This document shows positions 8,700 through 14,539 of a stretch of DNA of 14,539 nucleotides, piece after piece. This DNA comes from an uncultured Planctomycetota bacterium (GTDB taxonomy: Bacteria > Planctomycetota > Phycisphaerae > Sedimentisphaerales > Anaerobacaceae): assembly GCA_903927855.1 (NCBI GenBank), contig CAIYOL010000382.1:1-14539 (forward strand). The letters are read 5' to 3'. Made by a program: the position numbers and the translations under genes. Below the pieces are notes generated by a model, which saw only the letters and a program-made list of their open reading frames with translations, ran no database searches and was not told the DNA's origin. Each line of letters starts with the position of its first letter. The stretch's first letter is position 1.

Positions 8700-8716
8700 A
8701 AGTTCAAAAGGCAGAT

Positions 8717-9859
8717 ATGATTCAAGCTGCTCGTATAGTTAGCGAAAGTGTGGCTTTCTCCCAAATGATTGATTCAGTTTGTAAAACTGCAAAAGCCGGT
8801 CTATGCCGGTTCTATGAACAAAGCTCCACGGAACTGCCCTACTCCACAACGCTCAGTTCTCATAATGAATGGAAAACACATGGTATTAGTATCAGATATG
8901 CTGCGATTAGCCAGATTGGCATCGCAGAATGGCTCAAAACCCATCCTGAAGATAAAGCATACCTGCCGAACCTATGGCCCAAAATAGCAAATAACCATCA
9001 CAAAATTACAGACATTGGCGATATCGCACTTGCGCTCTGGGCAGGAGTAGTAGGTGAAAAAGACCGCTGCGAATTGTTTGCGAAAGAACTATCCACCAGT
9101 TGGCAAAGTCAGGCGAACTTATGCAATGCGGTTGAGCTTGCCTGGATTGTTCAATCCTGTACGGCAGCTTTGTCTGAGCGGAAGGCCTTAGAACTATATA
9201 TTGAGCCGATCCTGAATGAGGCAAGGAGGCGGTTACTCTCGCTCTTTCGGCCACAACACAATCTTTTCCAGAGACATAATCGTTCGGGGTTTAAGGAGGT
9301 CATAAGCAGACGCATAGCATGTTTTGCTGACCAGGTGTATCCAATTTTAGCCTTGTCAAACTACGGTTTGTTATTTAACGACAAGCAAAGCATTGAGATT
9401 GCTGCTAAAACTACTGAACAAATATGCCGCCTTCAAGGCCCTCTTGGACAATGGTGGTGGCATTATGACACCGCAAATGGAAAGGTCTGCGAGGAATACC
9501 CGGTATTTTCTGTTCATCAGGATTCAATGGTGCCTATGGCTATAATGGCCAGTGACAGGGTAACCAGCCGAAACCATACGAAAGAAATTAAAGCTGGTTT
9601 GCAATGGATTTTGGGAAATAACGAATTGAACCAGAACTTGCTTTTGGCTGAACAAGGAATCATATGGAGGGATATCGAAAAGCGTGAGCCAGCGAAGGTC
9701 TCGCGCTCTCTCAGAGCATTGCTTTGCGTTAGCGGCCTGCGCTTTTTGCACAGTTTGGCCGATAAATGCTTCATCGGTTTTTGCATTAATCGCGAATGTC
9801 GGCCTTACGAACTTGGCTGGGTCCTGTATGCGTGGGCCGATCATCGATTTAAAGAGTAA
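8717..9859 (+). CDS. Unrecognised mostly helical protein, possible alpha/alpha-toroid
   Basis: A 380-residue protein I cannot assign to a named family. It looks largely helical and soluble, without signal peptide or membrane spans. It has regularly spaced amphipathic helices, as in (alpha/alpha)6 toroid folds used by glycoside hydrolases, epimerases, polysaccharide lyases and terpenoid cyclases. The most striking stretch is LQGPLGQWWWHYD (239-251) followed by VCEEYPVFSVHQDSM (257-271). Such G-x-W-W-(W)-x-Y-D and H-Q-D clusters of aromatic and acidic residues resemble a sugar-binding or catalytic cleft. The block around ACFADQVYPILALSNYG (201-217) may form another face of the same cleft. It begins 17 bases after the heparinase-like gene with AAAAGG (8706-8711) before ATG 8717, and ends 19 bases before the WecG/TagA gene. 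The tight linkage suggests a role with the heparinase-like protein, perhaps on the same polymer. Function is not established. Confidence 0.7.
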   Translation: MIQAARIVSESVAFSQMIDSVCKTAKAGLCRFYEQSSTELPYSTTLSSHNEWKTHGISIRYAAISQIGIAEWLKTHPEDKAYLPNLWPKIANNHHKITDIGDIALALWAGVVGEKDRCELFAKELSTSWQSQANLCNAVELAWIVQSCTAALSERKALELYIEPILNEARRRLLSLFRPQHNLFQRHNRSGFKEVISRRIACFADQVYPILALSNYGLLFNDKQSIEIAAKTTEQICRLQGPLGQWWWHYDTANGKVCEEYPVFSVHQDSMVPMAIMASDRVTSRNHTKEIKAGLQWILGNNELNQNLLLAEQGIIWRDIEKREPAKVSRSLRALLCVSGLRFLHSLADKCFIGFCINRECRPYELGWVLYAWADHRFKE

Positions 9860-9878
9860 GCCGCAACTGGAACAAGAC

Positions 9879-10676
9879 ATGACTCTATCGGAAAAATGTC
9901 CTACAGTGGAACTGCTTGGCGTAAAAGTGTGTGCATTGCGTATGAGCGAGGTGTTGGACATGGCCGATGAATGCATTGCCAAAAGAAACAAGCTTCTTGT
10001 AGGAATTCTAAATGTTGCAAAGATCGTAAACGTCCGTAAGGACCCGCTCTTGCGTACCAGCCTTGATGAATCGAACATAATACTGGCCGATGGGGTGCCC
10101 ATAGTATGGCTTTCACGAATGCTGGGGGCTCCCCTGCCGGAAAGAATAGCCGGCATAGATTTAATGTACCGACTGCTGGAAAGAGCTTCTGAAAAGAACT
10201 ATGGTATCTATTTATTAGGAGCTAAACCAGAAGTTGTGGAGAAAGTGGTCGAGATTGTTAAGAATAGTTACCTCGGTTTGCGTGTGGTGGGCTACAGAAA
10301 CGGCTATTTCAAACAGCATGAAGAATACGAAGTTACCAAGAACATAAATAATAGCTCCGCAGATATCCTTTTTGTAGCAATTAGTTCACCTAAAAAAGAA
10401 GCATTTCTTGGAAGATGGCGAAGCTCTCTTAACGTCCCAATCTGCCATGGCGTCGGGGGCAGCTTCGATGTCCTTGCTGCTGTTACCAAGCGTGCTCCAC
10501 TGTGGATGCAGAAATCCGGCCTGGAGTGGTTATATAGACTCATCCAGGAGCCGCGAAGAATGTGGAAGAGATACCTTGTAACCAATATTGTGTTCATAAC
10601 GCTAAGCATTAATGCGATCATTCGAGCCAAGTTGTGCGGCTTGCGCAATGGGTCGAAGATGGATATCGCGGACTGA
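9879..10676 (+). CDS. WecG/TagA/CpsF family glycosyltransferase
   Basis: Predicted 265-residue GT26 family enzyme. Members transfer ManNAc or ManNAcA (or related sugars) from UDP to a lipid-linked GlcNAc at the inner face of the membrane. Family marks run in order: ELLGVKVCALRMSEVLDMA (11-29), ILNVAKIVNVRKDP (43-56; Asn45), IILADGVPIVWLSRMLG (67-83; Asp71), PERIAGIDLM (87-96), GIYLLGAKPEVVEK (109-122), ILFVAISSPKKEAFL (163-177) and the C-terminal HGVGGSFDVLA block (190-200) with RAPLWMQKSGLEWLYRLIQEP (205-225). The usual PKQE is PKKE here. ATG 9879 puts the start at the normal position; the frame is open upstream to 9684 inside the previous gene, but that extension is unlike the family. The next gene is a UDP-GlcNAc 2-epimerase, whose product UDP-ManNAc is the natural donor, which strengthens the assignment. 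Confidence 0.9.
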   Translation: MTLSEKCPTVELLGVKVCALRMSEVLDMADECIAKRNKLLVGILNVAKIVNVRKDPLLRTSLDESNIILADGVPIVWLSRMLGAPLPERIAGIDLMYRLLERASEKNYGIYLLGAKPEVVEKVVEIVKNSYLGLRVVGYRNGYFKQHEEYEVTKNINNSSADILFVAISSPKKEAFLGRWRSSLNVPICHGVGGSFDVLAAVTKRAPLWMQKSGLEWLYRLIQEPRRMWKRYLVTNIVFITLSINAIIRAKLCGLRNGSKMDIAD

Positions 10677-10714
10677 TGTCGAATGACTTGTTTTAACTCA
10701 TTCTTGGGATCGCA

Positions 10715-11815
10715 ATGGGAAAACCACTAAAGATTATTCATGTTGTTGGCGCTAGACCGAATTTCATCAAGATAGCAAGTATCTTAAGGGCTTGCAAGAA
10801 AACCTCGAAGATTGAATCGCTGCTTGTTCATACTGGCCAGCACTACACCGAAAATATGAGTAAAATTTTCTTTAAGGACCTTGACATCCCATTTCCCGAT
10901 ATCGATCTCGAAGTCGGTTCAGACTCCCACGCACAGCAAACCGCTGAAATCATGAAGCACTTCGAACCCGTTGTATTAGAACATAATCCTGATGCTATCC
11001 TGGTGGTAGGTGATGTAAACTCTACTATTGCCTGTGCGCTGGTGGCGGCAAAATTAGGCGTCAAAACCGTCCACGTCGAAGCAGGATTAAGAAGCTTCGA
11101 CAGAACCATGCCTGAGGAAGTAAACCGCATCCTAACCGACGCCATAAGCGACCTTCTTTTCGTTACAGAGCCAAGTGGCCTGGTCAACCTCAAGCGAGAA
11201 GGCATCGATGGAACAAAAGTCCACTTTGTTGGAAATGTGATGATAGACACGCTTGAGCTTCACAAAAAAAAAGCCAGCAACTCACGTATACTTGATGAGC
11301 TAAATCTACTGGTTGGGCAATACGTTGTCGTCACTCTACACAGACCCAGTAATGTAGACCAGCATCAAGCACTCATAAGAATACTGAACGCATTGGCTGA
11401 GATTCAAAAAGAAATAAAGATTGTCTTTCCCATCCATCCCCGAACTTATAAACAGCTCACAGCAAATAGACTCATGCAAAAAACTAAGGACTTACCGAAC
11501 ATGTTGCTCATTAAGCCTTTAGGATATCTGAATTTTTTGAAATTGATGTCTGAGTCTAAGGTGGTGATAACAGACTCCGGCGGCATCCAGGAAGAAACCA
11601 CAATCCTGGGAATACCCTGTCTCACAGTCCGCGAAAACACGGAAAGGCCCATTACAATTACTGAAGGAACAAATGTTTTAGTAGGCACGGATACTAATAG
11701 AATAGTGGGCAGCTATCGTGAAAGTTTGAACAAGGCCAGACTACACACAAGGCCAAAGTTCTGGGACGGAATAGCTTCTGAAAGGATTGTTCGAATATTA
11801 TTGAATTGCCTATAA
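10715..11815 (+). CDS. wecB: UDP-N-acetylglucosamine 2-epimerase, non-hydrolysing
   Basis: Predicted 366-residue cytoplasmic enzyme that interconverts UDP-GlcNAc and UDP-ManNAc. The N-terminal VVGARPNFIK (10-19) and VHTGQHY (38-44) are standard. Catalytic positions of the WecB family are present: Asp100 in VVGDVNST (97-104), Glu122 in VHVEAGLRSFDR (119-130), Glu134 in MPEEVNRILTD (132-142) and His209 in VTLHRPSNVD (206-215). The UDP site shows as FPIHPRT (238-244), ITDSGGIQEE (285-294) and RENTERP (306-312). Length is normal. A weak GGGA (10706-10709) precedes ATG 10715, which follows the WecG/TagA gene by 38 bases. No UDP-ManNAc dehydrogenase (WecC) lies in the window, so the immediate product is probably used as ManNAc, or the dehydrogenase is elsewhere. 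Confidence 0.95.
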   Translation: MGKPLKIIHVVGARPNFIKIASILRACKKTSKIESLLVHTGQHYTENMSKIFFKDLDIPFPDIDLEVGSDSHAQQTAEIMKHFEPVVLEHNPDAILVVGDVNSTIACALVAAKLGVKTVHVEAGLRSFDRTMPEEVNRILTDAISDLLFVTEPSGLVNLKREGIDGTKVHFVGNVMIDTLELHKKKASNSRILDELNLLVGQYVVVTLHRPSNVDQHQALIRILNALAEIQKEIKIVFPIHPRTYKQLTANRLMQKTKDLPNMLLIKPLGYLNFLKLMSESKVVITDSGGIQEETTILGIPCLTVRENTERPITITEGTNVLVGTDTNRIVGSYRESLNKARLHTRPKFWDGIASERIVRILLNCL

Positions 11816-11866
11816 TTTGCTTGGCATGATTCGCCGAAAAATGTATTGCAAAATTGGACAAATTTA

Positions 11867-13837
11867 ATGTGGAGCAAACCACCTATCAAAGCGATTATAC
11901 TCGCTGGAAGATGTGACTTTGGGCGCTGTTTCATAACATCACGAATACCCAAGGTATTATGGCCAATAGCAGGAAAACCGGCCTTAGAGCGCTTGCTGGA
12001 CCATTTGGCCAATCAAGGTATAAAGCAGGCAACAATCTGCTCCAACGGTGACAGTTCATTGCTTGAAAAATCTATTCGTATTAATCGCCTTCTGGATGTG
12101 AAATTTCTAAACGAACAGCTACCCGTTGGCACTGCTGGGTGTATCCGAGATGCTGCTGGTGATGAAAAGGATACATTACTCCTGGTATTTCCTGCCAGTA
12201 TAGTATGTCCTCCTAAAATCGATGTGTTAATAAACGCCCACTACAGCAGTCAGTCTGATTTGACTGTGGCATTTAATCCATCTTCCAACCAAGACTCATC
12301 AGTAGGTGAGTATGCAGGCATTTATGTGTGTGAAACCAGCATCTTGAAACATATCCCAGAAGAGGGCTACTTTGATATCAAGGAAGGTTTAATTCCAGAA
12401 ATGCTCCGCTCCGGGGAAACTATTCACGCGGCAACATTACCAAATCATGCAGGAAACTTTCGAAACTGGCAAGAATATCTATTTGCTATTGCCGGTTATA
12501 TCCAGACTACTCCGAAACTTGATAATGGGTTAAAATTATCAAGGTCTGACAACTCACAAGTCTTATGGACCGCAGCCAATACCGTAGTTGACTCCAGCAC
12601 TAGAATTTATGGGCAGGTAGTTATTATGGATGGTGCTCGCATTTCTAAAGGTGCGGTCATTTTCGGACCGACTATAATTGGACGCAACGTTAACATTGAC
12701 CAGAACAGTATTGTAGTGAATAGCATTCTCTGGGACGGTGCGGAAGTAGGCCCAAATTGTGAGATTCAACGATGCGTAGTTGATTACCACGCAGCCATAC
12801 GCGGTAATACCGTTGTAGAAGGGAAAGCCGTATCATTTAAGCCGAAGGGAATGTTAGGAAATGTGATCGGCAACGTGTTAAAAGTTGCGAGAGATAACAC
12901 AAGTCGATTGCAGCATGTATTGCAACCACAATTCGATAAGTTAAATGGAAAATTGCCCTACCAGCTAAAGTCGCATAAGGTTAATATTGTTCCATGGCTT
13001 GCGGCCAGCATCGTTCTAATTGCTTTTCTTTGGTCGTACTGGCCGGGAATCATAGATCTTTGGAATGTATGGCAGCGAAATGATGAATACTCCTCTGGGC
13101 TTTTAGTTCCTTTCTTGGCTATTTACATCTTATGGTCACAGCGCCACTATATTACTCAATGCCGCATAGGGCCTTCTCTTTGGGGGCTATTTGCCTTCCT
13201 GGGGGCGCAGTGCATCAGGCTGTTTGGACTGTTCTTTATGTACGGCTCGGCAGAAAGACTATCCATTGTGCTTAGTGTTGCTGCCTTGGTGTTGTTGCTA
13301 TTCGGCTGGCAATTTTTCCGAAAGGTTTCGACGGCACTATTATTCCTGTTCTTAATGTTGCCCTGGCCTAATAGGATCCAGGCTGCTTTAGCGCTGCCTC
13401 TACAACAATGGGCCACTTCATCAGCCGTGTTTTGCCTGGAGATGATAGGCTATGAAGTTGTCCGGGAAGGCAACGTCATCCATATCGGCCAGGCAAGCGT
13501 CGCAGTAGCTGAGGCCTGTAATGGCTTGAGAATGATTACCGCCTTTTTTGTGATTAACAGTTTGGTTGTTTTGTTAGTCAAACGAGAGTGGTGGGAAAAA
13601 CTGCTCGTCCTCGCTTCGAGTCTGCCCATTGCTTTACTCTGTAACACAGTGCGATTAACTATTACTGCAATTGCCTTCACAATGCTCAGCGGTGAATACT
13701 GGGAAAAAATATTTCATGATTTTGGTGGCTACGCAATGATGCCTCTGGCACTTGGTATGGTCATTCTTGAGCTTTGGTTATTGACAAAAATTACAACAGC
13801 CCCAACGGAAAAACAAATTGTATTAGCAAGTAAATAA
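11867..13837 (+). CDS. Fusion protein: sugar nucleotidyltransferase-like + left-handed beta-helix + exosortase
   Basis: A single open frame of 656 residues with two normally separate proteins. Residues 1 to about 215 resemble a sugar-1-phosphate nucleotidyltransferase (IKAIILAG 7-14, IPKVLWPIAGKPALERLLDHLANQGI 27-52, LPVGTAGCIRDA 85-96, EYAGIYV 148-154). About 238-322 shows the hexapeptide pattern of a left-handed beta-helix (STRIYGQVVIMDGARI, GPTIIGRNVNID). After a linker (about 330-372) comes an exosortase of about eight hydrophobic helices (375-640). It holds the catalytic set Cys551 in VAEACNGLRM, Arg596 in NTVRLTI and His617 in HDFGG. Exosortases are membrane transpeptidase-like enzymes that cut and sort PEP-CTERM-type surface proteins. 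The nucleotidyltransferase glycine-rich loop GGxGxR is replaced by GRCDFGR (14-20), and the metal-binding Asp region reads VFPASIVCPP (107-116), so that domain may be catalytically dead. No EpsI-type C-terminal domain is present. Start chosen at ATG 11867; TTG 11846 is seven codons upstream. The ribosome binding site is weak. Confidence 0.87.
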   Translation: MWSKPPIKAIILAGRCDFGRCFITSRIPKVLWPIAGKPALERLLDHLANQGIKQATICSNGDSSLLEKSIRINRLLDVKFLNEQLPVGTAGCIRDAAGDEKDTLLLVFPASIVCPPKIDVLINAHYSSQSDLTVAFNPSSNQDSSVGEYAGIYVCETSILKHIPEEGYFDIKEGLIPEMLRSGETIHAATLPNHAGNFRNWQEYLFAIAGYIQTTPKLDNGLKLSRSDNSQVLWTAANTVVDSSTRIYGQVVIMDGARISKGAVIFGPTIIGRNVNIDQNSIVVNSILWDGAEVGPNCEIQRCVVDYHAAIRGNTVVEGKAVSFKPKGMLGNVIGNVLKVARDNTSRLQHVLQPQFDKLNGKLPYQLKSHKVNIVPWLAASIVLIAFLWSYWPGIIDLWNVWQRNDEYSSGLLVPFLAIYILWSQRHYITQCRIGPSLWGLFAFLGAQCIRLFGLFFMYGSAERLSIVLSVAALVLLLFGWQFFRKVSTALLFLFLMLPWPNRIQAALALPLQQWATSSAVFCLEMIGYEVVREGNVIHIGQASVAVAEACNGLRMITAFFVINSLVVLLVKREWWEKLLVLASSLPIALLCNTVRLTITAIAFTMLSGEYWEKIFHDFGGYAMMPLALGMVILELWLLTKITTAPTEKQIVLASK

Positions 13838-13864
13838 CGTCCCTAATCAGTTCTAATTTTAATC

Positions 13865-13869
13865 AGAGG
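13865..13869 (+). promoter_or_regulatory. Ribosome binding site for the chain-length determinant gene
   Basis: AGAGG stands 10 bases before ATG 13880 in the 42-base gap after the exosortase fusion gene. It supports ATG 13880; the next in-frame ATG, at 13886, would be 16 bases away. Confidence 0.45.
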
Positions 13870-13879
13870 TTAAACAAAA

Positions 13880-14539
13880 ATGAATATGATAGAGAAGCAT
13901 CAATCGCAACAGTTCCCGCAGGATATTATTCCTTTTGAAGTATCTGCCGAACCAAGAGCAGATTCGTCCCCCAACTTGATTAAGCCTATTCTAAGGCGGT
14001 GGTATATAGTTTTAATAACATTTTTAGTAATTTGCGCAATCGGTATTCCAGCGATATGGCTTTTAATCAAACCTATGCAAGCTGCCATTGCAGCAATCCG
14101 GGTTGCACCGATAATTCCGAGTATTTTATACAACGACAAGGACTCTGAGGTTGTATTACCGATGTACACAAACTTTGTGAACACCCAAGCTGACCTAATT
14201 ACGAGTGACCAGGTTCTGCAAAGAGTGGCGGATGACCTCGTAGACAAAAATCTGAGGTTTTTCAAGAATCTGAGGTTTTTCAAGAATGCTACTAATCCTG
14301 TTATCAAGTTAAGAGAGGCTTTAATAAGTGGGGATATTACTGTAGCTACCGAGCGTAACAGTGAGCTCATAAAAATAACAATGAAAAGTCCAGATTCAAC
14401 AGAAGCTGCGCAAATAGTCGACGCTTTTGTCAAAGCATACATGGCTATAGAAGTTTCAAAGGAAGCGCAGGGTGGAGACCAAACGCTTTCCGTACTGGAA
14501 AATGAACACAAAGTCTTGACCGACAAGCTGGAAAGAACA
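13880..14539 (+). CDS. Wzz/PCP-type chain-length determinant, N-terminal part (cut by window edge)
   Basis: The 220 visible residues run to the right edge with no stop. The first 35 residues are polar and cytoplasmic, followed by RRWYIVLITFLVICAIGIPAIWLL (39-62), one transmembrane helix preceded by basic residues. Then comes a periplasmic domain typical of polysaccharide co-polymerases: AAIRVAP (71-77) and LPMYTNFVNTQADLITSDQVLQRVADDL (93-120), which matches the Wzz segment with F-x-x-T-(Q/E)-x-x-x-(I/L)-x-S-x-x-V-L. Later LIKITMKSPDSTEAAQIVDAFVKAYM resembles the (I/V)-x-(I/V)-S-x-x-x-x-D-P-x-x-A-A-x-I-x-N motif, and the last residues begin a likely coiled coil. Such proteins set polymer length and export. 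Whether a BY-kinase domain or a second membrane helix follows is not visible. An 18-base tandem duplication lies in the periplasmic part (14249-14284). Confidence 0.85.
   Translation, partial: MNMIEKHQSQQFPQDIIPFEVSAEPRADSSPNLIKPILRRWYIVLITFLVICAIGIPAIWLLIKPMQAAIAAIRVAPIIPSILYNDKDSEVVLPMYTNFVNTQADLITSDQVLQRVADDLVDKNLRFFKNLRFFKNATNPVIKLREALISGDITVATERNSELIKITMKSPDSTEAAQIVDAFVKAYMAIEVSKEAQGGDQTLSVLENEHKVLTDKLERT
14249..14284 (+). repeat. Perfect 18-base tandem duplication inside the chain-length determinant
   Basis: The 18-base unit AATCTGAGGTTTTTCAAG occurs twice back to back (14249-14266 and 14267-14284), followed by AAT as the start of a third copy. It is in frame and encodes NLRFFK twice (residues 124-135). 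Perfect identity at third codon positions suggests a recent slip-type duplication. It adds six residues to the predicted periplasmic domain. Confidence 0.9.

Noticed and set aside
9524..10156. A 210-codon open frame on the minus strand spanning the end of the helical protein gene and the start of the WecG/TagA gene
   Set aside because: It is antisense to strongly recognised coding sequence, its translation matches nothing familiar, and there is no ribosome binding site or promoter that I can see.
10681..10703. Inverted repeat GAATGA...TCATTC in the gap before the epimerase gene
   Set aside because: Six-base stem with an 11-base loop and no following T run; not a convincing terminator.
11821..11836. 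TTGGCATG with following GCC as a possible sigma-54 promoter before the fusion gene
   Set aside because: The -24 box is partly matched, but the -12 TTGC element is missing at the required spacing.
13900..14526. A 208-codon open frame on the minus strand opposite the chain-length determinant
   Set aside because: The + strand frame has Wzz/PCP features, a ribosome binding site and a membrane helix in the right place; the minus frame is a shadow.

Overview
The window is one strand of a surface or exopolysaccharide assembly locus. All twelve genes I accept read on the + strand. They are packed with short gaps (17 to 83 bases), one 4-base GTGA overlap and one 8-base overlap, and no gap reaches 100 bases, so one long operon or a few nested transcripts is likely. 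The first gene (acyltransferase) is cut by the left edge and the last (chain-length determinant) by the right edge. I see no rRNA, tRNA, CRISPR array, transposase or convincing terminator.

Layout: 2-727, C-terminal part of a membrane acyltransferase; 756-2315, Wzx-type flippase; 2308-3617, polysaccharide pyruvyl transferase broken by a one-base frameshift near 2981-2986; 3701-4921, GT-B glycosyltransferase; 4984-5754, SAM methyltransferase with an N-terminal zinc ribbon; 5767-6714, GT2 glycosyltransferase; 6711-8699, heparinase II/III-family protein; 8717-9859, unrecognised mostly helical protein, possibly an alpha/alpha toroid; 9879-10676, WecG/TagA/CpsF glycosyltransferase; 10715-11815, UDP-GlcNAc 2-epimerase; 11867-13837, a single ORF fusing a sugar nucleotidyltransferase-like domain and a left-handed beta-helix to an exosortase; 13880 onward, a Wzz/PCP-type chain-length determinant.

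How they may work together (inference): the epimerase makes UDP-ManNAc, which the WecG/TagA enzyme could add to a lipid-linked primer. The GT-B and GT2 enzymes extend the repeat unit. The acyltransferase, pyruvyl transferase and methyltransferase decorate it, Wzx flips it, and the PCP protein controls chain length. The heparinase-like protein and its helical neighbour may trim or modify a uronate-containing product. The exosortase domain links the locus to sorting of PEP-CTERM-type surface proteins, which commonly co-occurs with EPS loci. No priming transferase, Wzy polymerase or PEP-CTERM substrate lies in the window.

Organism: a Gram-negative-type bacterium with an exosortase system and moderate GC by eye. 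Exosortase/EPS loci of this kind occur in Planctomycetota, Verrucomicrobiota, Proteobacteria and others. Planctomycetota (Phycisphaerae-like) is my tentative guess from the gene mix, not a demonstrated assignment.

The most unusual item is the nucleotidyltransferase/beta-helix/exosortase fusion, whose N-terminal enzyme domain appears to have lost its nucleotide-binding loop while the exosortase Cys-Arg-His set is intact.
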